From Azolla caroliniana (lineage: Eukaryota; Polypodiophyta), in NCBI GenBank assembly GCA_043228905.1, contig JBHGNT010000007.1:22072001-22136000 (forward strand): DNA of 64,000 nt, in the 5' to 3' direction. Below, one piece after another: positions 39,732 to 49,869 of this stretch; positions within the stretch are counted from its first letter, which is position 1; each line of letters starts with the position of its first letter. The translations under genes and the position numbers were made by a program. The notes below the pieces were generated by a model that worked only from the letters and a program-made list of their open reading frames with translations, did not search any database and was not told where the DNA came from.

Positions 39732-39978
39732 GAAGACATCCACAGCTGCAAGTGGTTAAGTGCCATGCAAGAGGAGATGGATTCATTGCATGAGAACCAC
39801 ACATTCGAACTGCGTAGTTGCCGAAAGGAAAGAGGGCACTCCGGAACATGTGGATGTACAAGTTGAAACCGGAGGACGCCAGAAATCCACCGAGGTACAA
39901 GGCCCGGATCGTGGTGAAAGGTTTCCAGCTGAAGAAAGGTGTGGATTTCGATGAGATCTTTGCCCCAGTAGTAAAGAT
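39732..39978 (+). pseudogene. Old copia fragment, RT N-terminal part (left of F)
   Basis: Encodes, with shifts, WLSAMQEEMDSLHENHTF and LKPEDARNPPRYKARIVVKGF up to FAPVVK, corresponding to 43300-43540 of element F. It ends in AAGAT, the target duplicated when F inserted. Its continuation is 45598-46060. Confidence 0.85.
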
Positions 39979-40730
39979 TGTTGGGATTTTCGGTCCCTCC
40001 GGATGGGATGTCCGGAGATGAATGACGGCAAGCCCGGTTGCGGTTACGGAACCGGAGGATGAAGAGTACCCCGCATGAAGCCGGATGAAGAGTACCCGGC
40101 TACGGAGTCGGATGATGAAGACTCTGGCTACGGAGCCGGATGATGAAGAGTACCCGACTACGGAGTCGGATGATGAAGACCCCGACTACGGAGCCGGATG
40201 ATGAAGACCCGGCTACGGAGCCGGATGATGAAGACCCCGGCTACGGAGCCGGATGACGAATGTACCCGGAGAGAGATCCGGATGCGGGGACATATTGGTG
40301 AATATGTTTTGCCAAGGGCCCTGGTGGCTATATTTGTAAATAGCCCTAAAGTCATATGTGTATAAATATGACTTAGAGCAAACAGTTTTATGTTGTTGCT
40401 CATTTTTCTGTTTTCCACTGAGAGAGAGTGAAGAGAGCAGCCGAGAGAGAGAGAGAGAGAGCGAGAGACGAGGAGGTCGTTGCCTCTGTGTATTACTGCC
40501 GCCTGTGGCGAAGACAGTGAGCTCAAGGTTGTTGCCTTGAAGCTTCACCATTGTACATCTCTGTTCATAGTGATAGTTGGAGTTTGAGGACTCCCGTGGT
40601 TTTTCCCATTTAGGGTTTTCACGTAAAATATCCTGTGTACTCTTCTCTCTACTGAGCGGTGCATTTTGTATTTCCTGTTTTCTGCGAGCTAATCATATTC
40701 CTCGGTCGTGGCCGAGCACGTTGTTCAACA
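39979..40730 (+). repeat. Element F 5' LTR
   Basis: 752 bp, TGTTGGG...CAACA. TATAAATA at 40361-40368. A GA-rich run lies at about 40425-40468. A minisatellite occupies 40064-40262. Confidence 0.95.
40064..40262 (+). repeat. Minisatellite in the element F LTR
   Basis: Imperfect tandem units of about 27-28 bp built from CTACGGAGCCGG and ATGATGAAGA. The same array is at about 44936-45125 in the 3' LTR. It lies upstream of the TATA box. Confidence 0.85.
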
Positions 40731-40733
40731 AAG

Positions 40734-40745
40734 TGGTATCAGAGC
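40734..40745 (+). promoter_or_regulatory. Element F primer-binding site, tRNA-iMet
   Basis: TGGTATCAGAGC, three bases after the LTR, is the standard plant copia primer site complementary to initiator tRNA-Met. Confidence 0.95.
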
Positions 40746-40761
40746 GACGGCAGTGCAGAAA

Positions 40762-43700
40762 ATGGAAGGCGGCAGCAGCGGGCAGCCGGGGATGATGGTG
40801 CTGAATGCGCAGAACTACGCCGACTGGAAGATCAAGATGGAGGATCTTCTGATTGTTCGGGACCTGTACGAACCGATTGACAGGTCGGAAATACCGAAGG
40901 GGGTACTTGAGACGGAATGGAGGCTTCTGAACCGGAAAGCCGTTGCAACCATTCGGCAATACGTCGACGTGAGCGTTCTACAACATGTGGCGAACGACAC
41001 CAACGCATATGAGATGTGGCGGAAGCTGTCGGGCCTCTACGAGAGGAAGAATGCGTTGAACCGGACCTCCCTGATGAGGAAGATAGTGAACCTCAAGTAC
41101 CGGGACGGCGAGAGTATGGTGGAACACGTAAGCACGTTCATGGGATTCGGGAACCAGCTTGCGGCGATCAAGTTCCCGTTGGAGGATGCAATGCAAGCCA
41201 TCATTCTGATGTGTACATTGCCGGAAAGCTGGGAGAACTTGGTGGTGACTCTCAGCACCTCCTGCACGGAAGATAACTTGTCCCTACAAACGGTAAAGAC
41301 AAGTATTTTGAACGAAGAAGCGCGTCGGAGAGATAAAGAACCGGCCTCCGACTCGAAGGCGCTGCTTACCGAATCGGAACGGGGAAGACAATGGAACCGG
41401 AGTCCGCAAAGACGGGAGAAGTCGGGGACCCGGTCGCAGTCAAGAGGAAGACCCACATGCTTCCACTGTGGGAAGCCGGGGCACTTCCGGAAGAATTGTC
41501 GGCATTACCGAAAAGACAACGGAGCCGACGACACCGATTCGAAGAAGTCACCGGAGCGAAACGGTGCATACCGGGGAGCCACGGACCGGAGAGGTCCGGA
41601 TCGGCGAGGGCAGGACCGGAAAGGAACGACGGCACTCGCGGCAAGTGAAGAAGAGATAATGCTCATTACCGAAGAGAGGGAGCTGAACCTTGCCGGTGAA
41701 GAGATGACCTGGGTGGTCGATTCCGGAGCGTCGTTCCACCTGACCCCGGAGAAGAAATACTTCTCATCCTACACAGCCGGTGAGCACGGCTGTGTCCGGA
41801 TGGGAAATGAAGGTACATGCCGGATTGCCGGCATAGGAGACGTGTGGCTGATGACATCAACCGGATGCAAGATGCTGCTGAAGGATGTTCGACACGTTCC
41901 GGAGGTTCGATTGAACCTGATTTCGGCCGGGAGGCTAGACGATGAAGGCTACACGGGTAGCATCCGGAACGGTGTCATGAAGTTCAGCAAAGGGAGCCTG
42001 ATAGTGGCTCGGGCCCGGAAAGTCAACACACTGTACCTGATGAATTCCCGGCTATGTCCGGAGGAGCTGAACGTGGCAGCTGACACTGCCGGTGAGCTGT
42101 GGCACAAGAGACTGTGCCACATGAGTGAGAAGGGGATGAAGAGGCTTGCAGAAGACAACCTTATCCCAGTGAAGCATGTGCATCTGGAGAAGTGCACCGA
42201 TTGCCTGGCCGGTAAGCAGAACCGAGCCTCCTTCCACTCAAGGCCACCGACGAGACGTAGCGCACCATTGGAGTTGGTGCACACTGATGTGTGTCAGGTA
42301 GAAACGAAGTCACATGGCGGAGCCCAGTACTTCGTAACATTCATAGATGATCACAGCCGGAAGCTGTGGACGGCACCGTTGAAGACAAAGGACCAAGTAT
42401 TGTCCGTCTTCAAAGAACTCCACGCGAGAGTGGAAAGGGAATCCGGCAAGGAGCTGAAAGCGATACGAGCGGATAACGGAGGGGAATACCGGGGGCAGTT
42501 CGAGGAGTACTGTCGCTCAAAGGGAATCCGGCTCGAGTTTACTGTGCCGAAGATGCCGGAACTGAACGGGCTGGCCGAGAGGATGAACCGGACCATAATG
42601 GAGAGGGTCCGGAGTATGCTGGCGCATGCGAAATTACCCAAGGGGTTTTGGGCTGAGGCAATGTCGACGGCGACATACGTGATAAACAGATCACCCTCAG
42701 TACCTTTGGACGGAGACACGCCGCAGAGAGTGTGGACCGGTAGGGAAGTATCCTACCGGCATCTGAAGGTGTTCGGGTGTCTCGCATATGTGCATGTGGC
42801 AAAGGACCGGAGAGGAAAGCTAGATCCAAAGACCCGGCCATGCATATTCCTCGGTTACGGCAACGACGAGTTCGGCTACCGAGTATGGGACCCGGTCGAC
42901 AAGAAGATATTCAGGAGTCGTGATATCATCTTCATGGAGGACAAGACACTCGCCGACTGGGAGTCGGAGAAGAAGATGAAGAGCTCAAAGTCGACCGGTG
43001 AGAATCAACTCTACGAAGAGCAGTCCCGACCGGCAAGGGACCGGTTAGCACTCGAGGATCCGGCCGAAGACGGTGAAGAAACAGAACCGGCCGAGGAAGA
43101 TGAAACTGATACCAGAACCGGCCCCGATCCCGAAATGGATTCGGATGAAGAGGAAACGGAGGAGCCGGTTACCGAAGCTCCGGAACGGAGATATCCTCTA
43201 AGAGAGAGAAGGGCCCCCCGGAGATTTCCGGAACCAGAGCACGTCTTGCTAACCGACGAGGGGGAGCCGGAGAGTTTTGAAGAAGCAGAGCTTGACACAC
43301 ATAGCCGCAGGTGGTTAAGTGCCATGCAGGAGGAGATGGATTCCCTGCATGAGAACCACACATATGAACTTGTGGAGTTGCCGAAAGGAAAGCGGGCACT
43401 TCGAAACAAGTGGGTGTTCAAGCTGAAACCGGGAGATGCCGGAAACCCCCCGAGATACAAAGCCAGGATCGTGGTGAAGGGGTTCCAGCAGAAGAAGGGC
43501 GTCGACTTCGACGAGATATTTGCCCCGGTAGTGAAGATGACCTCCATCCGGACGGTGCTGAGCATAGCGGCAAGCATGGACCTCGAGGTAGAACAGATGG
43601 ACGTGAAGACGGCATTCCTTCACGGTGACCTCGAAGAAGAGATCTACATGCAGCAACCGGAAGGATTCGAGAAGAAAGGAAAGGAGCACCTGGTATGCCG

Positions 43701-44835
43701 GTTGAAGAAGAGCCTCTACGGTCTGAAGCAGGCTCCCCGGCAATGGTACCGGAAGTTCGACTCCTTCATGACAGACGAAGGGTACCACAAAACGCAGACC
43801 AATCACTGCGTGTTTGTGAAGAAGTTCGAAGGAGGAGACTTTCTAATACTCCTCCTGTACGTGGACGACATGTTGATCGTCGGACGAGACCAGGTCAAGA
43901 TACGGATGCTGAAGAAGGCTCTTCACCGAACCTTCTCAATGAAGGACCTGGGTCCGGCGAGGCAAATACTAGGGATGCACATCATCCGGGACCGGAAGAA
44001 GAAGCAGTTGTGGTTGTCACAGGAGAAGTACGTGACAAAGGTGCTTCACCGGTTCAACATGTCGGAAGCAAGACCGGTCGGGTCAACACTCCCGGCAAAC
44101 TGCAAGCTGTCCAGGAAGCAAAGCCCCAAGACAAAGGCTGAGAAGGAGGACATGATGAAAGTACCATATGCCTCTGCCGTCGGGAGCTTGATGTACGCAA
44201 TGGTGTGTACCCGACCGGACATAGGATATGCAGTCGGAGTGGTGAGCCGGTACATGAGCAATCCCGGCAAAGAGCATTGGAACGCGGTCAAATGGATACT
44301 CCGATACCTGAAGGGCACGACAAACGTGTGCCTCCGATTCGGCTCCGGTAAGCCCGAACTCGACGGTTTCACCGATTCGGATATGTCGGCTGATGCAGAT
44401 ACCAGCCGGTCCACATCAGGGTATGTGATGACGTATGCAGGGGGAGCTGTTTCATGGCAGTCGAGGCTGCAGAAGACGGTTGCGTTGTCAACCACGGAGG
44501 CGGAGTACATGGCGGCTGTTGAAGCCGGCAAGGAAATAATATGGATGAAGGAATTCATTAGAGAGCTCGGTATCCGGCAGGAGGAGTACCGGCTCTACTG
44601 CGATAGTCAGAGTGCCATCCACCTTGCGAAGAACGCGGCCTACCATTCCCGGACGAAACACATCCAGCGTAGATACCACTGGATCCGGGAAAGGATAGAA
44701 GACAAGGAGTTCGTGCTGACGAAGATCCACACAGACGAGAACGGGTCGGATATGCTGACCAAGGTGCTCACACCCGACAAGCTGGAAGCATGCCGGAAGA
44801 GGATCGGATTGGAGAGACATCCCATGCCGAAGTGA
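40762..44835 (+). CDS. Element F gag-pol polyprotein
   Basis: 1357 residues from the first ATG after the primer site; an in-frame GTG further upstream lies in the LTR and is not a likely start. Gag core with YADWKIKMEDLLIVRDLYEP, a zinc knuckle CFHCGKPGHFRKNC (about residue 233), protease core VVDSGASFHLT (about 320), the pre-integrase motif LWHKRLCHMSEKGM, integrase with HTDVCQ, IRADNGGEY and the glutamate in LNGLAERMNRT, RT with KARIVVKGF and the catalytic LLLYVDDMLIVG (about 1030), and RNase H with YCDSQSAIHLAKNAAYHSRT. This copia order (integrase before RT) is complete, without stops, and ends TGA. Likely functional. Copia elements of this type make gag and pol from one frame. Confidence 0.95.
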   Translation: MEGGSSGQPGMMVLNAQNYADWKIKMEDLLIVRDLYEPIDRSEIPKGVLETEWRLLNRKAVATIRQYVDVSVLQHVANDTNAYEMWRKLSGLYERKNALNRTSLMRKIVNLKYRDGESMVEHVSTFMGFGNQLAAIKFPLEDAMQAIILMCTLPESWENLVVTLSTSCTEDNLSLQTVKTSILNEEARRRDKEPASDSKALLTESERGRQWNRSPQRREKSGTRSQSRGRPTCFHCGKPGHFRKNCRHYRKDNGADDTDSKKSPERNGAYRGATDRRGPDRRGQDRKGTTALAASEEEIMLITEERELNLAGEEMTWVVDSGASFHLTPEKKYFSSYTAGEHGCVRMGNEGTCRIAGIGDVWLMTSTGCKMLLKDVRHVPEVRLNLISAGRLDDEGYTGSIRNGVMKFSKGSLIVARARKVNTLYLMNSRLCPEELNVAADTAGELWHKRLCHMSEKGMKRLAEDNLIPVKHVHLEKCTDCLAGKQNRASFHSRPPTRRSAPLELVHTDVCQVETKSHGGAQYFVTFIDDHSRKLWTAPLKTKDQVLSVFKELHARVERESGKELKAIRADNGGEYRGQFEEYCRSKGIRLEFTVPKMPELNGLAERMNRTIMERVRSMLAHAKLPKGFWAEAMSTATYVINRSPSVPLDGDTPQRVWTGREVSYRHLKVFGCLAYVHVAKDRRGKLDPKTRPCIFLGYGNDEFGYRVWDPVDKKIFRSRDIIFMEDKTLADWESEKKMKSSKSTGENQLYEEQSRPARDRLALEDPAEDGEETEPAEEDETDTRTGPDPEMDSDEEETEEPVTEAPERRYPLRERRAPRRFPEPEHVLLTDEGEPESFEEAELDTHSRRWLSAMQEEMDSLHENHTYELVELPKGKRALRNKWVFKLKPGDAGNPPRYKARIVVKGFQQKKGVDFDEIFAPVVKMTSIRTVLSIAASMDLEVEQMDVKTAFLHGDLEEEIYMQQPEGFEKKGKEHLVCRLKKSLYGLKQAPRQWYRKFDSFMTDEGYHKTQTNHCVFVKKFEGGDFLILLLYVDDMLIVGRDQVKIRMLKKALHRTFSMKDLGPARQILGMHIIRDRKKKQLWLSQEKYVTKVLHRFNMSEARPVGSTLPANCKLSRKQSPKTKAEKEDMMKVPYASAVGSLMYAMVCTRPDIGYAVGVVSRYMSNPGKEHWNAVKWILRYLKGTTNVCLRFGSGKPELDGFTDSDMSADADTSRSTSGYVMTYAGGAVSWQSRLQKTVALSTTEAEYMAAVEAGKEIIWMKEFIRELGIRQEEYRLYCDSQSAIHLAKNAAYHSRTKHIQRRYHWIRERIEDKEFVLTKIHTDENGSDMLTKVLTPDKLEACRKRIGLERHPMPK

Positions 44836-44845
44836 AGGGGGAGTT

Positions 44846-45597
44846 TGTTGGGATTTTCGGTCCCTCCGGATGGGATGTCCGGAGATGAATGACGGCAAGC
44901 CCGGTTGCGGTTACGGAACCGGAGGATGAAGAGTACCCGGCATGAAGCCGGATGAAGAGTACCCGGCTACAGAGTCGGATGATGAAGACTCCGGCTACGG
45001 AGCCGGATGATGAAGAGTACCCGACTACGGAGTCGGATGATGAAGACCCCGGCTACGGAGCCGGATGATGAAGACCCGGCTACGGAGCCGGATGATGAAG
45101 ACCCCGGCTACGGAGCCGGATGACGAATGTACCCGGAGAGAGATCCGGATGCGGGGACATATTGGTGAATATGTTTTGCCAAGGGCCCTGGTGGCTATAT
45201 TTGTAAATAGCCCTAAAGTCATATGTGTATAAATATGACTTAGGGCAAACAGTTTTATGTTGTTGCTCATTTTTCTGTTTTCCACTGAGAGAGAGTGAAG
45301 AGAGCAGCCGAGAGAGAGAGAGAGAGAGCGAGAGACGAGGAGGTCGTTGCCTCTGTGTATTACCGCCGCCTGTGGCGAAGACAGTGAGCTCAAGGTTGTT
45401 GCCTTGAAGCTTCACCATTGTACATCTCTGTTCATAGTGATAGTTGGAGTTTGAGGACTCCCGTGGTTTTTCCCATTTAGGGTTTTCACGTAAAATATCC
45501 TGTGTACTCTTCTCTCTACTGAGCGGTGCATTTTGTATTTCCTGTTTTCTGCGAGCTAATCATATTCCTCGGTCGTGGCCGAGCACGTTGTTCAACA
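44846..45597 (+). repeat. Element F 3' LTR
   Basis: 752 bp, preceded by the purine tract AAGGGGGAG at about 44835-44843. Confidence 0.95.
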
Positions 45598-46062
45598 AAG
45601 ATGACATCCATCCGGACGGTATTGAGCATAGTAGCAAGCATGGACCTCGAGGTAGAGAAACTGGACGTCAAGACGGTATTCCTACATGGCGACCTCGAAG
45701 AAGAGATCTACATGCATCAACCGGAATGATTTGAGAAGAAAGGGGAGTACCTGGTGTGTCAGCTGAAGAAGAGGTTATACAGATTGAAGCAAGCCCCCCG
45801 GCAATGGTACCAGAAGTTCAACTCCTTCATGACCGATCAAGAGTACCACAAGACGCAAGCCGATCATTGCGTGTTTGTGAAGAAATTTGACGAAGCAGAT
45901 TTCCTGATATTACTCTTGTACGTGGATGACATGTTGATCGTCGGACGAGACCAAGTCAAGATACAAAAGCTGAAGAAAGCCCTAAACCGGACCTTCTCAA
46001 TGAAATACTTGGGCCCGGCAAGACAGATATTATGGATGCACATAATCCGGGACCCAAGGAAA
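45598..46062 (+). pseudogene. Old copia fragment, RT C-terminal part (right of F)
   Basis: Begins AAGATGACATCCATCCGG and encodes SIVASMDLEVEKLDVKTVFL, then TGA after MHQPE, LLLYVDDMLIVGRDQVK and ARQILWMHIIRDP. It matches 43538-44000 of element F and ends where RNase H should start. With 39732-39978 it formed one RT gene before F split it. Confidence 0.88.
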
Positions 46063-46508
46063 TGAAGAGAGCGTGGTTCAAGGAGCATGAAACATGCAGG
46101 GAAATGATGCCTCAGAACTTGCAGAAGGACAACAAGACGTTTCCGCCTTCCTTTAGTCGAAAACTTCCGTGATGATGGAGACGTTGAACCGTCTACTCTA
46201 TGTGAGCAAGGAGATACAACCCCATGTGAGCAGCAAGGACTCACACTGCTGCCATGGAAGCACCAAGGTCCTAGAATCATCGACATGTCTGATTGTGCAA
46301 GGAGTAAGGGGTTCATGAGAGTGATTAAATTAGTGTGGATGCTCCTAAATCCGGCCTTCTCGTTTGAGTCGACTGCAGAGGTCTTGCATGATGCTTCAGT
46401 CAGAGGAGGGCTATGGTGTCCATGAGCAGAGTGTCCATGATGATGATCATAACGGTAGTGATGATCATATGTTGGTGACAATCATGTGCTTCTCGGGCAT
46501 GCCAAAAG
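46063..46508. other. Unassigned 446-bp stretch
   Basis: I see no domain, LTR or RNA here. A plus-strand frame stays open for about 100 codons to 46427 but matches nothing I know and has no clear start. Confidence 0.5.
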
Positions 46509-46914
46509 TGTTGTTGGGGTGGGGGGTGAATCTTAGAATGGCTTCACCCCCCTCCCAAGGGGGTTACGATAGAAAGAGAGAGAGAAGGAAAGTGAAAATA
46601 CAAAATGACACAAAAATGAGAGGGGAAAAAACTATATCCATTAGATGCCCCATAAGGGGTTTATATTATACATAATGTAACTGTAAATAATGACCGTTAC
46701 AAAAGAGACGACCGTTACACTCTTGTCACATGCACATAATTGTGCATGTGCTCACACATACTCATTTACTTTACACATACACAACAACAACATCATTACA
46801 CATACCCTTATGCCTCCCTGTATATTCTTACGGGTAACACTCCTGGTTACGGATATCATCCGGACACCGATCCGGTTTTTCGTTCCGGATCTGGTTGAGC
46901 TTGCATGCTCAACA
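46509..46914 (-). repeat. LTR of a minus-strand copia element
   Basis: About 406 bp from TGTTG to CAACA. The next bases CTCCCCCTCAAG are a purine tract on the minus strand, so this is a 3' LTR. It does not match the LTR at the other end of G, so I cannot join them as one element. Confidence 0.65.
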
Positions 46915-46938
46915 CTCCCCCTCAAGCTGAACTTGAGG

Positions 46939-47465
46939 TCAGATCGGGGTGTCAGTTTCTGTGGTAGCTGGTTCTTCCGTCCGACTCCTAGCATCCTCCC
47001 GCCTTGCTCGCGCTCCTCGTCCGGTCCGGTTCCGCTTTCCGCGACCCGTCCGATTCTGCGCTCCTCGACCTCCTTGGTCGGCTTGTCTGCTCAGCAAGTC
47101 CAACTCAGCTCCTTCGTTGCTATGACTCCGGCGCTTGTCAACCCATCGGTTCCTCCGCATCGATGTCGACTTCCGCTGCCTTCTCGTGCACTTGGCCTTT
47201 AGTTGATCCGGCTCGTTCCAGTTCTTGTCCAAGTTGGTGGTCTCCAACTCGTCTTCCATTTTCAAGCCCTTGACCACATCGGACCACGTCCAGCTCTTGG
47301 CCTTTTTTCGGTCAGCTCGGTCCTTCTTGACTCTGCCGTCGCTTCCACTTGCTCCGACTTGTTCAGATGTGCCGACTCCTTCGGTTGGCTCGGCCTCCTT
47401 TTTCTGCTCATCTCCCCCCTTGGTTCTTTCTTCCTCTCCGGCTCCTTGTCCGGTGCCATCCGTTC
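46939..47465 (-). CDS. Charged hypothetical frame downstream of element G RNase H
   Basis: Continues in frame from the RNase H tail (LQHFSGMLGLQHLDVPHLRG) as a Lys/Arg/Glu-rich low-complexity sequence (VKKDRADRKKAKSWTWSDVV, RGKRNRTGRGARARRED) to a stop near the LTR. Copia elements normally end at the LRG-type purine tract, which is present here at about 47470. So this is either an extra coding tail or untranslated 3' DNA from a second element between two purine tracts. No domain recognised. Confidence 0.3.
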
Positions 47466-47479
47466 TCCCCCTCAAGTGC

Positions 47480-48450
47480 GGCACGTCGAGATGTTGTAGA
47501 CCCAACATTCCGGAAAAGTGTTGCAACTTGTCCGATCTGAGCGGCTTGGTGAAGATGTCAACAACCTACCAATCCGTATGAACATACTGAAGTTCAACTT
47601 CACCGCTCAGGAACCACTCACGGACAAAGTGATAATGCACCTCTATGTGCTTTGTCCGAGCAAGGAATACAGGGTTCTTGGCAAGCTGTATGATGCTTAC
47701 GTTGTCGGAGTAATTCAGGATCGGGGTCGGTACCTCGATTCGGAAGTCTCACAGCAATCGCCAAAGCTAGATGGCTTCACAAGTGGCAATGGTAGCGCCC
47801 CAGTACTGAGCCTCAGTGCTCAACAAAACCATTGTTGGCTGCTTTTTGCTGCTCCGTGCAACAATCGCGCTCCCAAGAGAAAACATGTAACCGGAGGTGG
47901 ATCAGCAATCCGATGCATCACCAGCCTAGTTGACATCGGTATATCCGACTAGCTTCCTAGCTCTACCATGTCGGTATAACAGTCCTCGGTCCTTCGTGCC
48001 ACTCACATATCGCAATAGTCGATGCGTGCACTGAAGGTGCTCCGTGGTCGGCTTCTACATAAACTAGTTGATCACCCCAACTGGATAACTAATGTCGGGT
48101 CGGGTGATCGTCAAGTATATAAGGCTCCTGACAATTTTTCGGAACCATTTCTCATCACAGACCGGGCCGGAGTCTGGACGTAGCTTCAGGTTCTGGTCCA
48201 AGGGTGTGGAGATCGGTCGGCATTCCGTCATGCCAAACTTGTACGACATATTCAACACATAGTGTCTTTGTGAGAGCAATATGCCATCGGGGCCCCGAAT
48301 CACCTTGATCCCAAGAAAATAATGAAGGTCCCCCAAGTCCTTCATTTCAAATGTGTCTGACAATTGGGACTTCACTCTGCCAATTTCATCCAGTCCGGGT
48401 CTGGTGATGACTAAATTATCAACATATAGCAGGATACAAACCAGATTCGC
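47480..48450 (-). pseudogene. Element G RT C-terminus and RNase H
   Basis: 48064-48375 encodes SQLSDTFEMKDLGDLHYFLG and GMTECRPISTPLDQNLKL. Just before it the catalytic box reads LLYVDNLVIT, with Asn in place of the second Asp, which should abolish RT. RNase H near 47530-47720 reads SIIQLAKNPVFLARTKHIEV then VREWFLSGEVELQYVHTDW, a stop, and VDIFTKPLRSDKLQHFSGML. The fingers and palm upstream of YVDN are missing: the linker at 48411-48650 runs directly into this box. Confidence 0.75.
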
Positions 48451-48811
48451 TCCGATCCCGGGTCAGATTCACTCTGAGCCGACCCTTCACTATCGGTAAC
48501 GTATTCCAGCATCTTCTTCTTCCCCTTCTCTTTGCGCGTGAACCGTCTCCTCAGTTCCTTGTATGGGGAGAGCATGGCAGAGTCTCCACTACTCGCTGGT
48601 TCTTCATCCGACTGGTCATCTCGACTCAGCTGCTCATACGGCCCACTCAACCGGAATGAGATCGAACTCTTATCTAGAGTACCGACAACTTCATCTTCTT
48701 CTTGAACCTTTCCGGGTTCATTAGCCTCATCCTCCGGAATCAGGTCTTCGTCGGGAGTTGGAGTCGGTAGGGAGTACCATGATGCCGACTCATCAAACTT
48801 GAAATCTTGAC

Positions 48812-49700
48812 TTACTCGTACCTATTTAGTCCAGGGGTTATAACACTTATACCCCTTTTGTTCATGCGAGTAGCCGATGAGACGAGTATGCACTTCTCCG
48901 ATTTCGGATCCAACTTCCTCCGCTTATCATCCAATAGATGCACATATGCTATGCTACCGAATATCTGAATGTGTCTCAAATTCGGCTTCCGCCCGAAATA
49001 TAGCTCATGTGCTGACACCTTGTCCCCGATCTGGTTTTGGATGTAGACAACCGTCCGGACCGCCTCAACCCAGTAGAATTTGGGCATTACTCTTCTCCTC
49101 CAGCATTGTCTTTGCCACGTTGACAATCGACCGGTTCTTCCTTTCGGCCATATAGTTTTGTTCTGGTGTATATTGGCAGCTGAATTCTCTCTTAATTCCG
49201 TTTTGCTACATATAATTGTTGAATTGGCCGGAAAAGTATTCTTTTCCGCCATCCGACCGCATGCACTTTATCTTCATCTCCGTTTCCCTTTCGACTAAGC
49301 TTTGAAGGTTCCGGAAATAGTCAAATACTTCGCTTTTCTTCTCGATGAGGTAGATCCACGTGTGTTGGTTGTAGTCGTCAACGAAGGAGATGAAATACCG
49401 ACTCCCGCCAAGACTAACGTTCTGTGCCGGTCCCCATACATTCGAATGGATTAGATCGAGCTTGTTACGGCTCCGGTTTCATTCGGTGGGGAATGGAAGC
49501 CGGTGTTGCTTCCCGAGTTGGCAAGCTTCACATATTTGGGACTCCCGAACACAACTTGTTTTGATTGGAAATCTTGAAGCCTCCGGTAGTTGATGTGGCC
49601 AATCCACTTATGCCAAAGATCGATGTCCGATTCAATCTTCTGTCCTTTGGCAAACATGGCGATGCCGACGTCATTTGTGTTGAGGATGAACATCCTCCCT
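48812..49700 (-). pseudogene. Element G integrase
   Basis: The pre-integrase segment DLWHKWIGHINYRRLQDF is at 49451-49693. The integrase core is broken. The C-terminal core (MPKFYWVEAVRTVVYIQNQI and FGRKPNLRHIQIFGSIAYVH) is at 48812-49100. The same protein in element H reads MPKFYWAEAVQTAVYIQNRI. Stops and shifts separate the parts. Confidence 0.75.
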
Positions 49701-49869
49701 TCTCTTCACCCTTACACGATTATCCGGCCTTCTTCCTCGATGAAGCACCTGAGGTGCGTAAACCGCACCTACATTCCCTGGTCGACAATTTGTCTGACAG
49801 ACACTAGGTTCTTTGTGATTGTCAGAACATGTAGAAAATTCATCAGCTTCCCCTTTTGTCCGACATGGC

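Larger units (their letters stand above)
39979..45597 (+). mobile_element. Element F: intact Ty1/copia retrotransposon
   Basis: 752-bp LTRs at 39979-40730 and 44846-45597 (about six differences) and a perfect AAGAT duplication at 39974-39978 and 45598-45602. It has an initiator-Met primer site, a single uninterrupted polyprotein, and a purine tract AAGGGGGAG. It inserted into the RT gene of an older copy of its own family. It looks autonomous. Confidence 0.95.

Noticed and set aside
46063-46427. Plus-strand open frame of about 100 codons after the old copia fragment
   Set aside because: No start context, no recognised motif, bounded by transposon fragments.
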